Source: Photobacterium sp. SKA34 (GTDB lineage Bacteria > Pseudomonadota > Gammaproteobacteria > Enterobacterales > Vibrionaceae). Taken from it: a stretch of DNA of 64,000 nt. The notes below the pieces were generated by a model. That model saw only the letters and a program-made list of their open reading frames with translations. It was not told the origin of the DNA and did no database searches. The stretch is from positions 188,979 through 252,978 of the forward strand of contig NZ_CH724143.1 in assembly GCF_000153325.1 (NCBI RefSeq), in the 5' to 3' direction. Every line of letters starts with the position of its first letter. Position 1 is the first letter of the stretch. Position numbers and translations under genes: made by a program. Positions 50,544 to 59,723 of the stretch are shown one piece after another.

Positions 50544-51596
50544 TTAGAAGTCGTAACGAGCACCAATAACGAATTCATCAGACGCTTTAGCTTTAGTTAC
50601 ATTTTGCTTCTTATCGTCAAGCATGTTGAACTTGTAAGAAGCGTAAGTGCGGAAGTTGCTGTTGAAGTAGTAAGTACCATCGATCATAACTGCATCTTGA
50701 AGATCTTTGTACTCACCGTTTTTCGCATTAGTATCTTCTAGGTAGTTGTAAGTAGTAGTAAATACTGCTTTACCCATAGTGTAAGCTACTGCTGCTTCGT
50801 AACCTGTAGTATCTGTTACATCACCAGCCCAGTTTTTAGTGTCACGACGACCGTCTTTGTAAAGACCACCGAAGTATAGGTCACCTACAGTGTAAGATGC
50901 TACTGCGAAAGTTTGCTCAGAACGTGCTTTGTGAGTGTCTTGTTGACCTAAAGCAGCTTTTTGTTCGCCGTAACCAGCACCCAGCGCAAGACCAGTATCA
51001 CCTACGTTGTATACTGCACCTGTTGAGAAACCGTGCACATCATCAACTTTTTGGTCGTTAACACCAACAGCACCACCAAATACGTAGTTAGCTTTGAATG
51101 TTAGATCACCAAACGTACCAGCGTATGCTAGGTTATTTGATGTACGATCTGCTGCTGCAATCTTGTTACCTGCAAGGTTACCGTGGTATGCCATGATATC
51201 AGTGAAATCAGTTAGCATGCCTAGAGAGCCGTCAGCTTTACCGTAAACGATTTGGCCGTACTGATCGCTGCTTACACCAGCGTAAACGTAGCGAGTTTCG
51301 TTGCTTTGAGAATCAGCTGACTTAGTGCTTTTGATTTCTTCTTCTAGAAAACCAATACCTTGTACGCCATCTGCGATTTGTGTTTTCGCATCAATGTTTA
51401 CACGTGCACGTGATTGATCAGTAACTTCGTCAGAGTATTTACCGTTTGAGTCTGCTTGATCAGAAAGAAGAGCTCGCGCTTCTACACGACCACCGACAGC
51501 AAGAGAAGATGTGTCATCTGAGTAAACTTGTGCTGCTGATGCTGCGCCAGATAGAGTTGCTGCTGTTACTGCTAGAGCAATAAGATGCTTGTTCAT
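50544..51596 (-). CDS. ompU: OmpU-like general porin
   Basis: Outer-membrane trimeric beta-barrel porin, 350 residues. A signal peptide of 21 residues ends ASA-AQVY, the body is rich in alternating aromatic and glycine beta-strand segments, and the C-terminal FVIGARYDF gives the terminal Phe needed for barrel assembly. Position between dacB and greA matches ompU of Vibrio cholerae; Photobacterium relatives are called OmpL or OmpH. AAAGGA lies before the ATG. The long A/T-rich upstream region holds three TAAAAAAAC repeats that may be ToxR-type sites. Confidence 0.88.
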   Translation of the reverse strand: MNKHLIALAVTAATLSGAASAAQVYSDDTSSLAVGGRVEARALLSDQADSNGKYSDEVTDQSRARVNIDAKTQIADGVQGIGFLEEEIKSTKSADSQSNETRYVYAGVSSDQYGQIVYGKADGSLGMLTDFTDIMAYHGNLAGNKIAAADRTSNNLAYAGTFGDLTFKANYVFGGAVGVNDQKVDDVHGFSTGAVYNVGDTGLALGAGYGEQKAALGQQDTHKARSEQTFAVASYTVGDLYFGGLYKDGRRDTKNWAGDVTDTTGYEAAVAYTMGKAVFTTTYNYLEDTNAKNGEYKDLQDAVMIDGTYYFNSNFRTYASYKFNMLDDKKQNVTKAKASDEFVIGARYDF

Positions 51597-52091
51597 TACC
51601 GAATCCTTTTAATTTTTTTATGTGTTGCATTTCTATGCCAAATGCATGCTGTTCTTTTTACTTGTGTCTACTAATTTATGTTAGTAAAAAAAACTGAAAA
51701 ATACCTCACGAGTATTCATTTTTTGTTTTTTTAGCTTTTATTTGTATTTAAATCAGTGTGTTATGTTAATCAATAAAAGTTCTAAATTAATTTGTTTTTT
51801 TAGTTGCCTTTAGTTTTTTTATGAAAAACATATGAGTGAATATTTGTATAAATATTGTTTAAGTGTGAGGTTGTAACTTTTCTCAATGAAAAAAAGATGG
51901 TAGGCAAGATGTTTATTCTTGTGGTGAATATTTTAACTATTGATTTGTTGCTATGAATTATTGATATAGTATTTTTAGCATATTCATTGTTTTGGGCTTT
52001 TATTAAAACGAAAAACAGATTAATGACGTAACGAGGATGATCTCTTGTTCATCTTTGTTTAAAATGATAGATATCGTTTTATATACCCTGT

Positions 52092-52122
52092 TAGCCCAAT
52101 CACTATTGGGCTAGCTTTTTTA
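52092..52122 (+). terminator. Terminator within the greA leader (GraL-like)
   Basis: TAGCCCAAT (52092-52100) and ATTGGGCTA (52105-52113) form a 9-bp perfect stem with a 4-nt loop followed by GCTTTTTTATT. It lies upstream of greA on its own strand, with no other plus-strand gene before it, so it must act on the greA leader transcript. Confidence 0.75.
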
Positions 52123-52163
52123 TTACCTGAAATTGGCGTGCGCTATCAGGTTATTGAGGTAAT
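52122..52163 (+). promoter_or_regulatory. Alternative hairpins over the greA ribosome-binding site
   Basis: ATTACCT (52122-52128) can pair with AGGTAAT (52157-52163), which contains the greA Shine-Dalgarno, while the overlapping ACCTGA (52125-52130) can pair with TCAGGT (52146-52151), leaving it free. The two pairings exclude each other. Confidence 0.5.
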
Positions 52164-52169
52164 TTATTT

Positions 52170-52643
52170 ATGGAAAAAGTGCCAATGACTGTGCGTGGCG
52201 AACAAAAGCTACGTAGTGAACTTGAAGTATTGTTGAAGCGTCGCCCCCTTATTTCTCAGGCGATCGCAGAAGCACGTGAGCTTGGCGACTTAAAAGAAAA
52301 TGCGGAATACCATGCTGCTCGTGAAGAGCAAGGTATTTGTGAAGCGCAAATTCGTGATATTGAATATAAGCTATCCGTTGCTCAAATTATTGATGTAAAA
52401 ACAATGCCAAATACAGGCAAAGTGATTTTTGGTACAACAATAACGTTATTAGATTTAGATACTGATAATGAAGTGACTTATTGTATTGTTGGTGATGATG
52501 AAGCGAATATTAAGGAAAACTTAATTTCAGTGAATTCGCCTATTGCACGTGGTTTGATTGGTAAGATGGAAGGTGACGAAGTTGCGATTACCACACCTGG
52601 CGGCCAAAAAGAGTTTGAAATTGTAGAAGTGAAATATATCTAG
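52170..52643 (+). CDS. greA: Transcription elongation factor GreA
   Basis: Stimulates transcript cleavage by backtracked RNA polymerase. The 157-residue protein has the N-terminal coiled coil with the acidic tip motif ([20 protein letters not shown], about 34-53) that reaches the polymerase active site, and a C-terminal FKBP-like domain (about 80-157). GAGG lies 10 nt before the ATG inside a possible masking hairpin. A terminator hairpin in the leader suggests control by attenuation, as for E. coli greA. Confidence 0.96.
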   Translation: MEKVPMTVRGEQKLRSELEVLLKRRPLISQAIAEARELGDLKENAEYHAAREEQGICEAQIRDIEYKLSVAQIIDVKTMPNTGKVIFGTTITLLDLDTDNEVTYCIVGDDEANIKENLISVNSPIARGLIGKMEGDEVAITTPGGQKEFEIVEVKYI

Positions 52644-52742
52644 TATTTTCAACGATAATTTTATTCATCAGAAAATGTAATTATTTAAATAGGCGATATC
52701 GATTAGCTGTTAATGCGGGAATGTGTATTAATAGTTGATATA

Positions 52743-52772
52743 AAAAAGGCCGCTAGGCGGCCTTTTTTATTT
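52743..52772. terminator. Bidirectional terminator greA/yhbY
   Basis: AAAAAAGGCCGC and GCGGCCTTTTTT form a perfect 12-bp stem. Confidence 0.85.
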
Positions 52773-53063
52773 GCGAGGGAGCTCGATTTTACGATCTTCA
52801 CTCTGGCGGTATAAAACCAATGTTTTACCGATAACCTGTACTTTTTCAGCTTTAGTTTCGCGAACGATAGCGTCGACGATTAAAACTTTAGTTTCACGAT
52901 CTTCAGTAGCAACTTTAACTTTGATCAATTCATGATGGTTAAGTGCAATTTCAATTTCAGCCAATACAGCTTCTGTTAGGCCGTTTGCACCCATAAGTAC
53001 AACTGGTTTTAGATTGTGAGCAATACCTTTTAGGAATTGCTTTTGTTTGGTGCTTAGATTCAT
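52767..53063 (-). CDS. yhbY: Ribosome assembly RNA-binding protein YhbY
   Basis: 98-residue CRM-domain protein that associates with 50S precursors. MNLSTKQKQFLKGIAHNLKP and the LMGANGLTEAV loop (GxxG-like) are typical. I start it at the ATG at 53063; the longer frame to 53117 lacks similarity. It is divergent from rlmE, the conserved arrangement in gammaproteobacteria. Confidence 0.92.
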   Translation of the reverse strand: MNLSTKQKQFLKGIAHNLKPVVLMGANGLTEAVLAEIEIALNHHELIKVKVATEDRETKVLIVDAIVRETKAEKVQVIGKTLVLYRQSEDRKIELPRK

Positions 53064-53275
53064 GATGACTCTATTTTTTTGGTTATTAGGGTTGAAAACG
53101 TGACATTCTACCGCCATCTAGTCTAGAAGACTAATTTGTTTGCATTATGGCAGCATGAAAATTTGTAGTGTTTGAGTTGTACTGCACATTTTGATTGTAC
53201 ATTTTAATGAATTAGGTGCGATAAAGCCTTTGGCAGACGTATACTTAACAAGTATCTCAACTCATTAGGTTAGAC

Positions 53276-53905
53276 ATGAGTAGAAAAAAACAATCCGGCA
53301 GTTCTGGCCGTTGGCTAAAAGAGCATTTCGACGATAAATATGTTCAGGAAGCACAGAAACGTGGTTATCGTTCACGTGCATTCTTTAAAATTGAAGAAAT
53401 TCAGAACAAAGATAAGTTATTAAAACCGGGCATGACAGTGGTTGACCTTGGTGCTGCACCTGGTGGTTGGTCACAATATGCGGCAGAAATTGTAGGCAGT
53501 GAAGGGCAAGTCATTGCTTGTGATATTTTGCCAATGGATTCCCTTCCAGGAGTGAGTTTCCTGCAAGGTGATTTCCGAGAAGAGGCAGTGTTAGATGCAC
53601 TATTGGACCGCATTCAACCAGATATGGTTGACGTGGTGATGTCTGATATGGCACCTAATATGAGTGGTAATCTTGCATCCGACCAACCGAGAGCGATGTA
53701 TCTTGTTGAGCTTGCACTAGATATGTGTCGACAAGTACTTGCACCGAATGGCAGTTTTACGGTAAAAGTTTTCCAAGGCGAAGGTTTTGACCAATATCTA
53801 GCTGAAATTCGTAGTATGTTCAAAGTGGTTAAAATTCGTAAACCAGATTCCTCGCGAGATCGCTCGCGTGAAGTCTATATTGTGGCTACAGGTTACAAAC
53901 TGTAG
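53276..53905 (+). CDS. rlmE: 23S rRNA (uridine2552-2'-O)-methyltransferase
   Basis: FtsJ/RrmJ heat-shock methyltransferase acting on the A loop of 23S rRNA in the 50S subunit. The 209-residue protein has the SAM motif [13 protein letters not shown] (about 55-67), [10 protein letters not shown] and the catalytic K-D-K-E set, including the Lys in [10 protein letters not shown]. It precedes ftsH by 40 bp and is co-transcribed with it in E. coli. I did not identify a heat-shock promoter. Confidence 0.95.
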   Translation: MSRKKQSGSSGRWLKEHFDDKYVQEAQKRGYRSRAFFKIEEIQNKDKLLKPGMTVVDLGAAPGGWSQYAAEIVGSEGQVIACDILPMDSLPGVSFLQGDFREEAVLDALLDRIQPDMVDVVMSDMAPNMSGNLASDQPRAMYLVELALDMCRQVLAPNGSFTVKVFQGEGFDQYLAEIRSMFKVVKIRKPDSSRDRSREVYIVATGYKL

Positions 53906-53945
53906 TAATCTACATTCATCTTTTAGTTATCGCGAGGTTAACACC

Positions 53946-55910
53946 TTGAGTGACATGGCAAAAAACTTGATTTTATGGTTAGTCATTGCCGTTGTTCTTA
54001 TGTCTGTATTCCAAAGTTTTGGAACTAACAGTAGTAAAGCAAGTGGTCAAGTAGACTATACAACATTTGTCCGTCAAATCGGTCAGGATCAGATAAAGGA
54101 AGTGCGATTCAATGATCGTGAAATCACTGTAACCAAACGTGATAATGCGAGCTATGTAACATACTTACCTGTCGCTAATGATCCTAAGCTGTTAGACGAT
54201 TTAATTAACGCTAACGTAGCTGTTGCAGGTACACCACCTGAAGAGCCTAGCCTACTGGCTTCAATCTTCATTTCGTGGTTCCCAATGCTTCTATTAATTG
54301 GTGTTTGGATATTCTTTATGCGTCAGATGCAGGGCGGTGGTGGCAAAGGCGCCATGTCGTTCGGTAAATCTAAAGCGCGTATGATGAGCGAAGACCAAAT
54401 CAAAACAACGTTCGCCGATGTGGCTGGTTGTGATGAAGCGAAAGAAGACGTTAAAGAACTGGTTGATTACTTACGTGATCCAAGCCGTTTCCAAAAGCTA
54501 GGTGGTAAAATCCCAACAGGTGTGTTGATGGTTGGTCCTCCTGGTACAGGTAAAACGTTACTTGCAAAAGCGATTGCAGGTGAAGCGAAAGTACCGTTCT
54601 TTACTATTTCTGGTTCTGACTTTGTTGAGATGTTTGTTGGTGTTGGTGCATCTCGTGTGCGTGACATGTTTGAGCAAGCAAAAAAGGCTGCACCTTGTAT
54701 CATCTTTATCGATGAAATCGATGCGGTAGGTCGTCAACGTGGTGCTGGTGTTGGTGGTGGTCACGATGAGCGTGAGCAAACACTTAACCAGATGCTCGTT
54801 GAGATGGATGGCTTTGAAGGCAATGAGGGTATTATCGTTATTGCTGCAACGAACCGTCCTGATGTACTAGATCCAGCATTACTTCGTCCTGGTCGTTTTG
54901 ACCGTCAAGTAGTGGTAGGTCTTCCTGATGTACGTGGCCGTGAGCAGATCCTTAAAGTTCACATGCGTAAAGTACCACTAGATGGTGATGTAAATCCGTC
55001 ATTGATTGCACGTGGTACACCAGGTTTCTCTGGTGCTGATTTAGCAAACCTTGTTAACGAAGCGGCATTATTTGCTGCCCGTGGTAATAAGCGCACTGTT
55101 TCGATGGTTGAGTTCGAATTAGCGAAAGATAAGATCATGATGGGCGCAGAGCGTAAATCAATGGTTATGTCTGAAGAGCAAAAGGAATCAACAGCGTATC
55201 ACGAAGCAGGTCACGCAATTATTGGTCGTTTAGTACCGGATCATGATCCTGTTTATAAAGTATCAATTATTCCACGTGGTCGTGCGCTAGGTGTAACGAT
55301 GTACTTACCCGAGCAAGATCGTGTAAGTCACTCTCGTGAGTTCTTGGAGTCAATGATTTCAAGTCTTTACGGTGGTCGTTTAGCTGAAGAATTGATTTAC
55401 GGCGTAGATAAAGTATCAACGGGTGCATCAAATGACATCGAACGCGCAACTGATATTGCACGTAAGATGGTGACTCAGTGGGGCTTCTCTGAGAAGTTAG
55501 GTCCATTACTTTATGCTGAAGATGAAGGTGAAGTATTCCTTGGTCGTTCAGTTACACAAAGTAAGCATATGTCTGATGACACAGCAAAGCTGATTGATAC
55601 TGAAGTTCGCACTTTAATTGACCGTAACTATCAACGTGCTCGTCAAATTCTAGCTGATAATATGGATATCATGCATGCAATGAAAGATGCATTGATGAAA
55701 TATGAAACTATTGATGCTGGTCAGATTGATGACTTGATGGAACGTAAATCAGAAATCCGTGCACCGAAAGGCTGGTCGGATAATGACGATACAATGAAAC
55801 CATCGAGCAAAGAAGCACCTGAAACTGAATTAGCACCTGATGAGCCAATTGGCGATGGTATTGATGCGTTGACGAAAGAAGACGATACCGATACAAAACC
55901 TCAGGCTTAA
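53946..55910 (+). CDS. ftsH: ATP-dependent zinc metalloprotease FtsH
   Basis: Inner-membrane AAA+ protease degrading misassembled membrane proteins and regulators such as sigma-32 and LpxC. Two N-terminal helices (about 5-25 and 100-120) flank a periplasmic domain. Walker A GPPGTGKT is at 197-204 and the zinc motif HEAGH at 419-423. I prefer the TTG at 53946 because GAGG (53933-53936) is well placed; an ATG three codons later (53955) corresponds to the E. coli start and is possible. The 654-residue length matches the family, with an acidic tail. Confidence 0.95.
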   Translation: MSDMAKNLILWLVIAVVLMSVFQSFGTNSSKASGQVDYTTFVRQIGQDQIKEVRFNDREITVTKRDNASYVTYLPVANDPKLLDDLINANVAVAGTPPEEPSLLASIFISWFPMLLLIGVWIFFMRQMQGGGGKGAMSFGKSKARMMSEDQIKTTFADVAGCDEAKEDVKELVDYLRDPSRFQKLGGKIPTGVLMVGPPGTGKTLLAKAIAGEAKVPFFTISGSDFVEMFVGVGASRVRDMFEQAKKAAPCIIFIDEIDAVGRQRGAGVGGGHDEREQTLNQMLVEMDGFEGNEGIIVIAATNRPDVLDPALLRPGRFDRQVVVGLPDVRGREQILKVHMRKVPLDGDVNPSLIARGTPGFSGADLANLVNEAALFAARGNKRTVSMVEFELAKDKIMMGAERKSMVMSEEQKESTAYHEAGHAIIGRLVPDHDPVYKVSIIPRGRALGVTMYLPEQDRVSHSREFLESMISSLYGGRLAEELIYGVDKVSTGASNDIERATDIARKMVTQWGFSEKLGPLLYAEDEGEVFLGRSVTQSKHMSDDTAKLIDTEVRTLIDRNYQRARQILADNMDIMHAMKDALMKYETIDAGQIDDLMERKSEIRAPKGWSDNDDTMKPSSKEAPETELAPDEPIGDGIDALTKEDDTDTKPQA

Positions 55911-55923
55911 TTTAGCGTTGAAT

Positions 55924-55955
55924 AAAAACCCTGGCCTTGGTCAGGGTTTTTTTTA
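55924..55955 (+). terminator. Terminator after ftsH
   Basis: AAAACCCTG and CAGGGTTTT pair around GCCTTGGT and are followed by T. Confidence 0.8.
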
Positions 55956-55977
55956 TCTTGATAAAATGGAATAGCAG

Positions 55978-56811
55978 ATGCAGTTAACCAGTCGTAATAA
56001 AAATTTAGATCTATCTACCCCACAGGTCATGGGTATTTTAAATGTTACGCCAGATTCATTTTCAGATGGTGGACAGTTTACTCGTATCGATTATGCGCTA
56101 AACCATGTGGAAAGCATGCTACAAGCTGGCACATCCATTATTGATATCGGTGGTGAGTCAACGCGACCTGGTGCTAAAGACGTGGCACTTAATGAAGAGT
56201 TGGATCGCGTGGTACCGATTATAGAAGCTATCCGTCAACGTTTTGATTGTTGGATTTCAATTGATACCAGTAAAGCTCTGGTCATGAAAGAGGCGGTAAA
56301 TGCTGGGGCTGATCTGATTAATGATGTTCGTGCGTTACAAGAGCCGAATGCATTAGAGATTGCCGCAAAAGCGAATGTGCCGATTTGCTTGATGCATATG
56401 CAAGGCCAGCCTCGTACAATGCAGCACCAACCGAATTATAATCATCTTATTCAGGATGTTTCTGATTTTCTGAGTGAGCGAATTTCAGCGTGTGAAAATG
56501 TTGGTATTTCACGTCAGCAGTTGATCCTTGATCCAGGTTTTGGATTTGGTAAAACGCTTGAACATAATTATCAATTGTTGGCGAAATTTGAACAATTTCA
56601 CCAATTTGGTTTACCTGTATTAGCGGGGATGTCGCGTAAATCAATGATATTCAATTTATTAGGTAAGCCACCTGCTGAATGTCTCGCGGGTAGTTTAGCT
56701 TGTGCTACCATTGCAGCAATGAAAGGTGCGCATATTGTTCGTGTTCATGACGCTAAAGAAACAGCTGAAGTTATGAAAATTTATAATATGGTAATGCAAC
56801 AAGCGAAATAA
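55978..56811 (+). CDS. folP: Dihydropteroate synthase
   Basis: Joins p-aminobenzoate to the pterin pyrophosphate in folate synthesis; the sulfonamide target. The 277-residue TIM barrel has LNVTPDSFSDGG (about 21-32), GGESTRPGA (about 59-67), the pterin-binding DPGFGFGKT and the late VRVHD motif. It lies after the ftsH terminator and 72 bp before glmM, as in E. coli. Confidence 0.95.
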   Translation: MQLTSRNKNLDLSTPQVMGILNVTPDSFSDGGQFTRIDYALNHVESMLQAGTSIIDIGGESTRPGAKDVALNEELDRVVPIIEAIRQRFDCWISIDTSKALVMKEAVNAGADLINDVRALQEPNALEIAAKANVPICLMHMQGQPRTMQHQPNYNHLIQDVSDFLSERISACENVGISRQQLILDPGFGFGKTLEHNYQLLAKFEQFHQFGLPVLAGMSRKSMIFNLLGKPPAECLAGSLACATIAAMKGAHIVRVHDAKETAEVMKIYNMVMQQAK

Positions 56812-56883
56812 AAATGAATTGTGATGCTCACTTAATTAGTATTAGTGCGTCACAGAAGTATTCAACATAGCTAGGAGCAAAAC

Positions 56884-58221
56884 ATGTCTGAACGTAAGTT
56901 CTTTGGTACTGATGGTATTCGTGGTTTAGTAGGTGAAGCACCAATTACACCTGACTTTGTAATGAAGTTAGGTTGGGCTGCTGGTCGCGTACTATCGCAA
57001 ACTGGGACAAAAAAAGTCTTAATTGGTAAAGATACCCGTATCTCTGGCTATATGTTGGAATCTGCGTTAGAAGCAGGCTTAGCAGCTGCAGGCTTAAAAG
57101 CCGCATTCACCGGACCAATGCCAACACCAGCAGTTGCTTATCTTACTCGTACGTTTCGAGCAGAAGCCGGTATTGTTATTTCAGCATCACATAACCCGTA
57201 TTACGATAACGGTATAAAGTTTTTTTCTGCAAAAGGTACTAAGTTACCTGATGATATTGAGCTAGCAATTGAAGCTGAAATGGAAAAACCATTAACCTGT
57301 GTAGAATCAGCATTACTTGGTAAAGCTTATCGTATCGATGATGCAGCTGGACGTTACATTGAATTTTGTAAAGGTACTTTTCCAACCCATTTAAGCCTTG
57401 AAGGTTTTAAGATTATTGTCGATTGTGCCCACGGCGCGACTTACCATATTGCACCTAAAGTTTTTTCTGAACTAGGCGCTGAAGTTATCGCTATTGGTTG
57501 TGAGCCTAATGGTGTGAACATTAACGACAAAGTAGGAGCAACTGATGTCGCTGCGCTTCAGGCTAAAGTGCTTGAAGAAAAAGCGGATTTTGGTATCGCA
57601 CTGGATGGTGATGGCGATCGTGTGATCATGGTTGATGAGCTAGGGAACAAAGTTGATGGTGACCAAATTGCCTACATTATCGCTCGCGATGCATTACGCC
57701 GTGGCGAGCTAAAAGGGGGTGTTGTTGGTACATTGATGACAAATATGGGCATGGAAGTTGCTCTTAAGAATTTAGGCATTCCATTTGTACGTGCCAAAGT
57801 AGGCGATCGTTACGTAATGGAAGAGCTGCAGAAGCATGACTGGTTGATTGGTGCTGAGAACTCTGGTCATGTCATTTTGCTTGATAAAGTGACAACCGGC
57901 GATGGTATTGTTGCTGGCCTTCAAGTTATGGCATCAATCGTTGCAAGTAAGATGAGCTTAAAAGAACTTTGTGATGGTATGGTTATGTTCCCTCAAGTAC
58001 TTGAAAATGTACGCTTCAAAGGGACATCAGATCCATTAAAGTCTGATGCAGTTATTACTGCAACTAAATTAGTTGAAGAAAAGTTAGGTGATAATGGTCG
58101 AGTATTGCTACGTAAGTCAGGCACTGAGCCATTAATTCGTGTTATGGTTGAAGGTCAAGATGCGGCTGATGTTCAGCAATATGCTCTTGATATTGCAAAA
58201 GCAGTAAAAGAAAACTGTTAA
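56884..58221 (+). CDS. glmM: Phosphoglucosamine mutase
   Basis: Converts glucosamine-6-phosphate to glucosamine-1-phosphate for peptidoglycan and LPS. The 445-residue protein has the phosphoserine loop ISASHNP (Ser102), the magnesium loop DGDGDR, the sugar-binding GAENSGH and the phosphate-binding [18 protein letters not shown] precedes the ATG. A hairpin follows. Confidence 0.96.
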   Translation: MSERKFFGTDGIRGLVGEAPITPDFVMKLGWAAGRVLSQTGTKKVLIGKDTRISGYMLESALEAGLAAAGLKAAFTGPMPTPAVAYLTRTFRAEAGIVISASHNPYYDNGIKFFSAKGTKLPDDIELAIEAEMEKPLTCVESALLGKAYRIDDAAGRYIEFCKGTFPTHLSLEGFKIIVDCAHGATYHIAPKVFSELGAEVIAIGCEPNGVNINDKVGATDVAALQAKVLEEKADFGIALDGDGDRVIMVDELGNKVDGDQIAYIIARDALRRGELKGGVVGTLMTNMGMEVALKNLGIPFVRAKVGDRYVMEELQKHDWLIGAENSGHVILLDKVTTGDGIVAGLQVMASIVASKMSLKELCDGMVMFPQVLENVRFKGTSDPLKSDAVITATKLVEEKLGDNGRVLLRKSGTEPLIRVMVEGQDAADVQQYALDIAKAVKENC

Positions 58222-58271
58222 TTTGCATTTCGCGATAAATTTCAACTCTGAATTTTATCGAATAAAGAAAG

Positions 58272-58305
58272 AAGGCAGAGTAGCGTGATACTCTGCCTAT
58301 ATTTT
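58272..58305 (+). terminator. Terminator after glmM
   Basis: AGGCAGAGTA (58273-58282) and TACTCTGCCT (58289-58298) form a 10-bp perfect stem followed by ATATTTTTAT. Confidence 0.75.
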
Positions 58306-58401
58306 TATGTCGACTTCGTTTTGGCTAAATGTTGTGCAAGTGATGTGGTGTAAAGCATTTTTCATCAAATATTACTTGTCACTACGATAGGGTTTCGCTA
58401 G

Positions 58402-58445
58402 TATGCAGTCGCTCCTTGGAAGATGGAGTGCGCTGGCCCTGCATA
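58402..58445 (+). promoter_or_regulatory. Hairpin in the secG leader
   Basis: TATGCAG (58402-58408) pairs with CTGCATA (58439-58445); inside, CTCC (58412-58415) pairs with GGAG (58425-58428). It ends 40 nt before the secG start. The role is unknown. Confidence 0.45.
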
Positions 58446-58485
58446 GAGCAAAGCTGGCATAGCAATTTAACCATAGGTGGAAGCC

Positions 58486-58827
58486 ATGTACGAAATTCTA
58501 CTTGTGATTTATCTTGTCGCCGCGCTTGGTGTAATTGGCCTAGTTTTGGTACAGCAAGGTAAAGGCGCAGATATGGGAGCCTCATTTGGGGCTGGAGCAT
58601 CAGGCACATTGTTTGGCTCTAGCGGTTCCGGTAACTTTTTAACCCGAATGACAACAGTTTTGGCTGCAATTTTCTTTGTTATAAGTCTTGTTCTTGGCAA
58701 TATGAGTGCAAAACAAGCAACAGAGGGAAGTGGTTGGGATAACCTAACTGCACCAGCGACAATACAACCTGTTGTTGAAAAAACAAAAACTGAGAAGGCA
58801 CCATCAACTGATGAGATCCCTCAGTAA
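58486..58827 (+). CDS. secG: Protein-export membrane protein SecG
   Basis: Small subunit of the SecYEG translocon, 113 residues, with two membrane helices (about 2-22 and 52-72) around a Gly-rich cytoplasmic loop GASFGAGASGTLFGSSGSGN. I start it at the ATG at 58486 with AGGTGG about 7 nt upstream; a GTG three codons earlier is possible but overlaps that site. The hydrophilic tail ends in charged residues. The tRNA-Leu gene follows 11 bp later, as in E. coli. Confidence 0.93.
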   Translation: MYEILLVIYLVAALGVIGLVLVQQGKGADMGASFGAGASGTLFGSSGSGNFLTRMTTVLAAIFFVISLVLGNMSAKQATEGSGWDNLTAPATIQPVVEKTKTEKAPSTDEIPQ

Positions 58828-58838
58828 TTAAAGATTTA

Positions 58839-58923
58839 GCCGAGATGGTGAAATTGGTAGACACGCTAGCATGAGGTGCTAGTGCCGCAAGGTGTAGGGG
58901 TTCAAGTCCCCTTCTCGGCACCA
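58839..58923 (+). tRNA. leuU: tRNA-Leu (anticodon GAG)
   Basis: Acceptor GCCGAGA pairs with TCTCGGC, discriminator A and encoded CCA follow, and the anticodon stem CTAGC/GCTAG encloses loop ATGAGGT with anticodon GAG. A long variable arm marks a class II tRNA. Position after secG matches leuU in E. coli. Confidence 0.96.
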
Positions 58924-58980
58924 TTATACTGGTTACTTGTAAAAGTAACGCCCGAACGATATAATTCGTTAGAATTCGGA

Positions 58981-59057
<77 letters not shown>

Positions 59058-59146
59058 CTTTCCTGAAAATAAACTATTCTTAAATGCGAATGTTTGTTTT
59101 CTTATTGAGGCAACTTTATAGAGCCTCGGTAATCAGGGTCCAGTAA

Positions 59147-59177
59147 TAAAAAACCCCGTAATTCGGGGTTTTTTATT
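59147..59177 (+). terminator. Terminator between metY and rimP
   Basis: AAAACCCCG and CGGGGTTTT pair around TAATT and are followed by T. Its place ahead of rimP-nusA allows attenuation of the operon. Confidence 0.8.
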
Positions 59178-59245
59178 ATCTGAAACATGACCATTCAGGT
59201 ATCTACTGGGCTTTATGCCCTTTTTTTGTTTCCAGGGGGGTTGTT

Positions 59246-59701
59246 TTGACAGCTTTAGAGACACAATTAACCGAGATGCTCGAACCATCAGTACTAGCTT
59301 TAGGCTTTGAATTGGTAGGTTTAGAGTTCATTCGTGCTGGTGAGCACTCCACACTTCGCGTATTTATTGACCACGAAAATGGTATCAATGTAGATGGTTG
59401 CGCAGAAGTTAGTCGCCAAATAAGTGCAGTGATGGATGTTGAAGATCCAATTACTGTGGCTTATAACTTGGAAGTATCTTCCCCTGGATTGGAAAGACCA
59501 CTATTCAAAGCAGCACATTATCAGCAGTTTGTTGGCCACGAAGCTAACATAGTGTTAAAAATGGCGATGGGTAACCGTCGCAAGTGGAAAGGTGACATTG
59601 TCGCAGTTGAAGGCGAATTGATCACACTTAAAGTAGATGGCAATGAAGAGTCCTTTGCACTGAGCAATATCTCGAAGGCCAACCTGGTTCCAAAATTCTA
59701 A
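59246..59701 (+). CDS. rimP: Ribosome maturation factor RimP
   Basis: Assists maturation of the 30S subunit. The 151-residue protein has the [13 protein letters not shown] start, the [22 protein letters not shown] motif region and the C-terminal [12 protein letters not shown]. It begins at a TTG (59246) with a GGGGGG ribosome-binding site at 59235-59240. It is first in the rimP-nusA-infB operon. Confidence 0.95.
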   Translation: MTALETQLTEMLEPSVLALGFELVGLEFIRAGEHSTLRVFIDHENGINVDGCAEVSRQISAVMDVEDPITVAYNLEVSSPGLERPLFKAAHYQQFVGHEANIVLKMAMGNRRKWKGDIVAVEGELITLKVDGNEESFALSNISKANLVPKF

Positions 59702-59723
59702 CCGCTAAATTGGGGCATTAGAA

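Larger units (their letters stand above)
51597..52169. promoter_or_regulatory. Divergent region ompU/greA
   Basis: 573 bp, very AT-rich. The ompU side has GTTTTTTTA (minus strand TAAAAAAAC) at 51725-51733, 51794-51802 and 51813-51821. The greA side has promoter-like TTGTTG-16-TAGTAT (about 51945-51972) and, further down, a terminator hairpin at 52092-52121 and a second hairpin over the greA ribosome-binding site. Confidence 0.55.
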
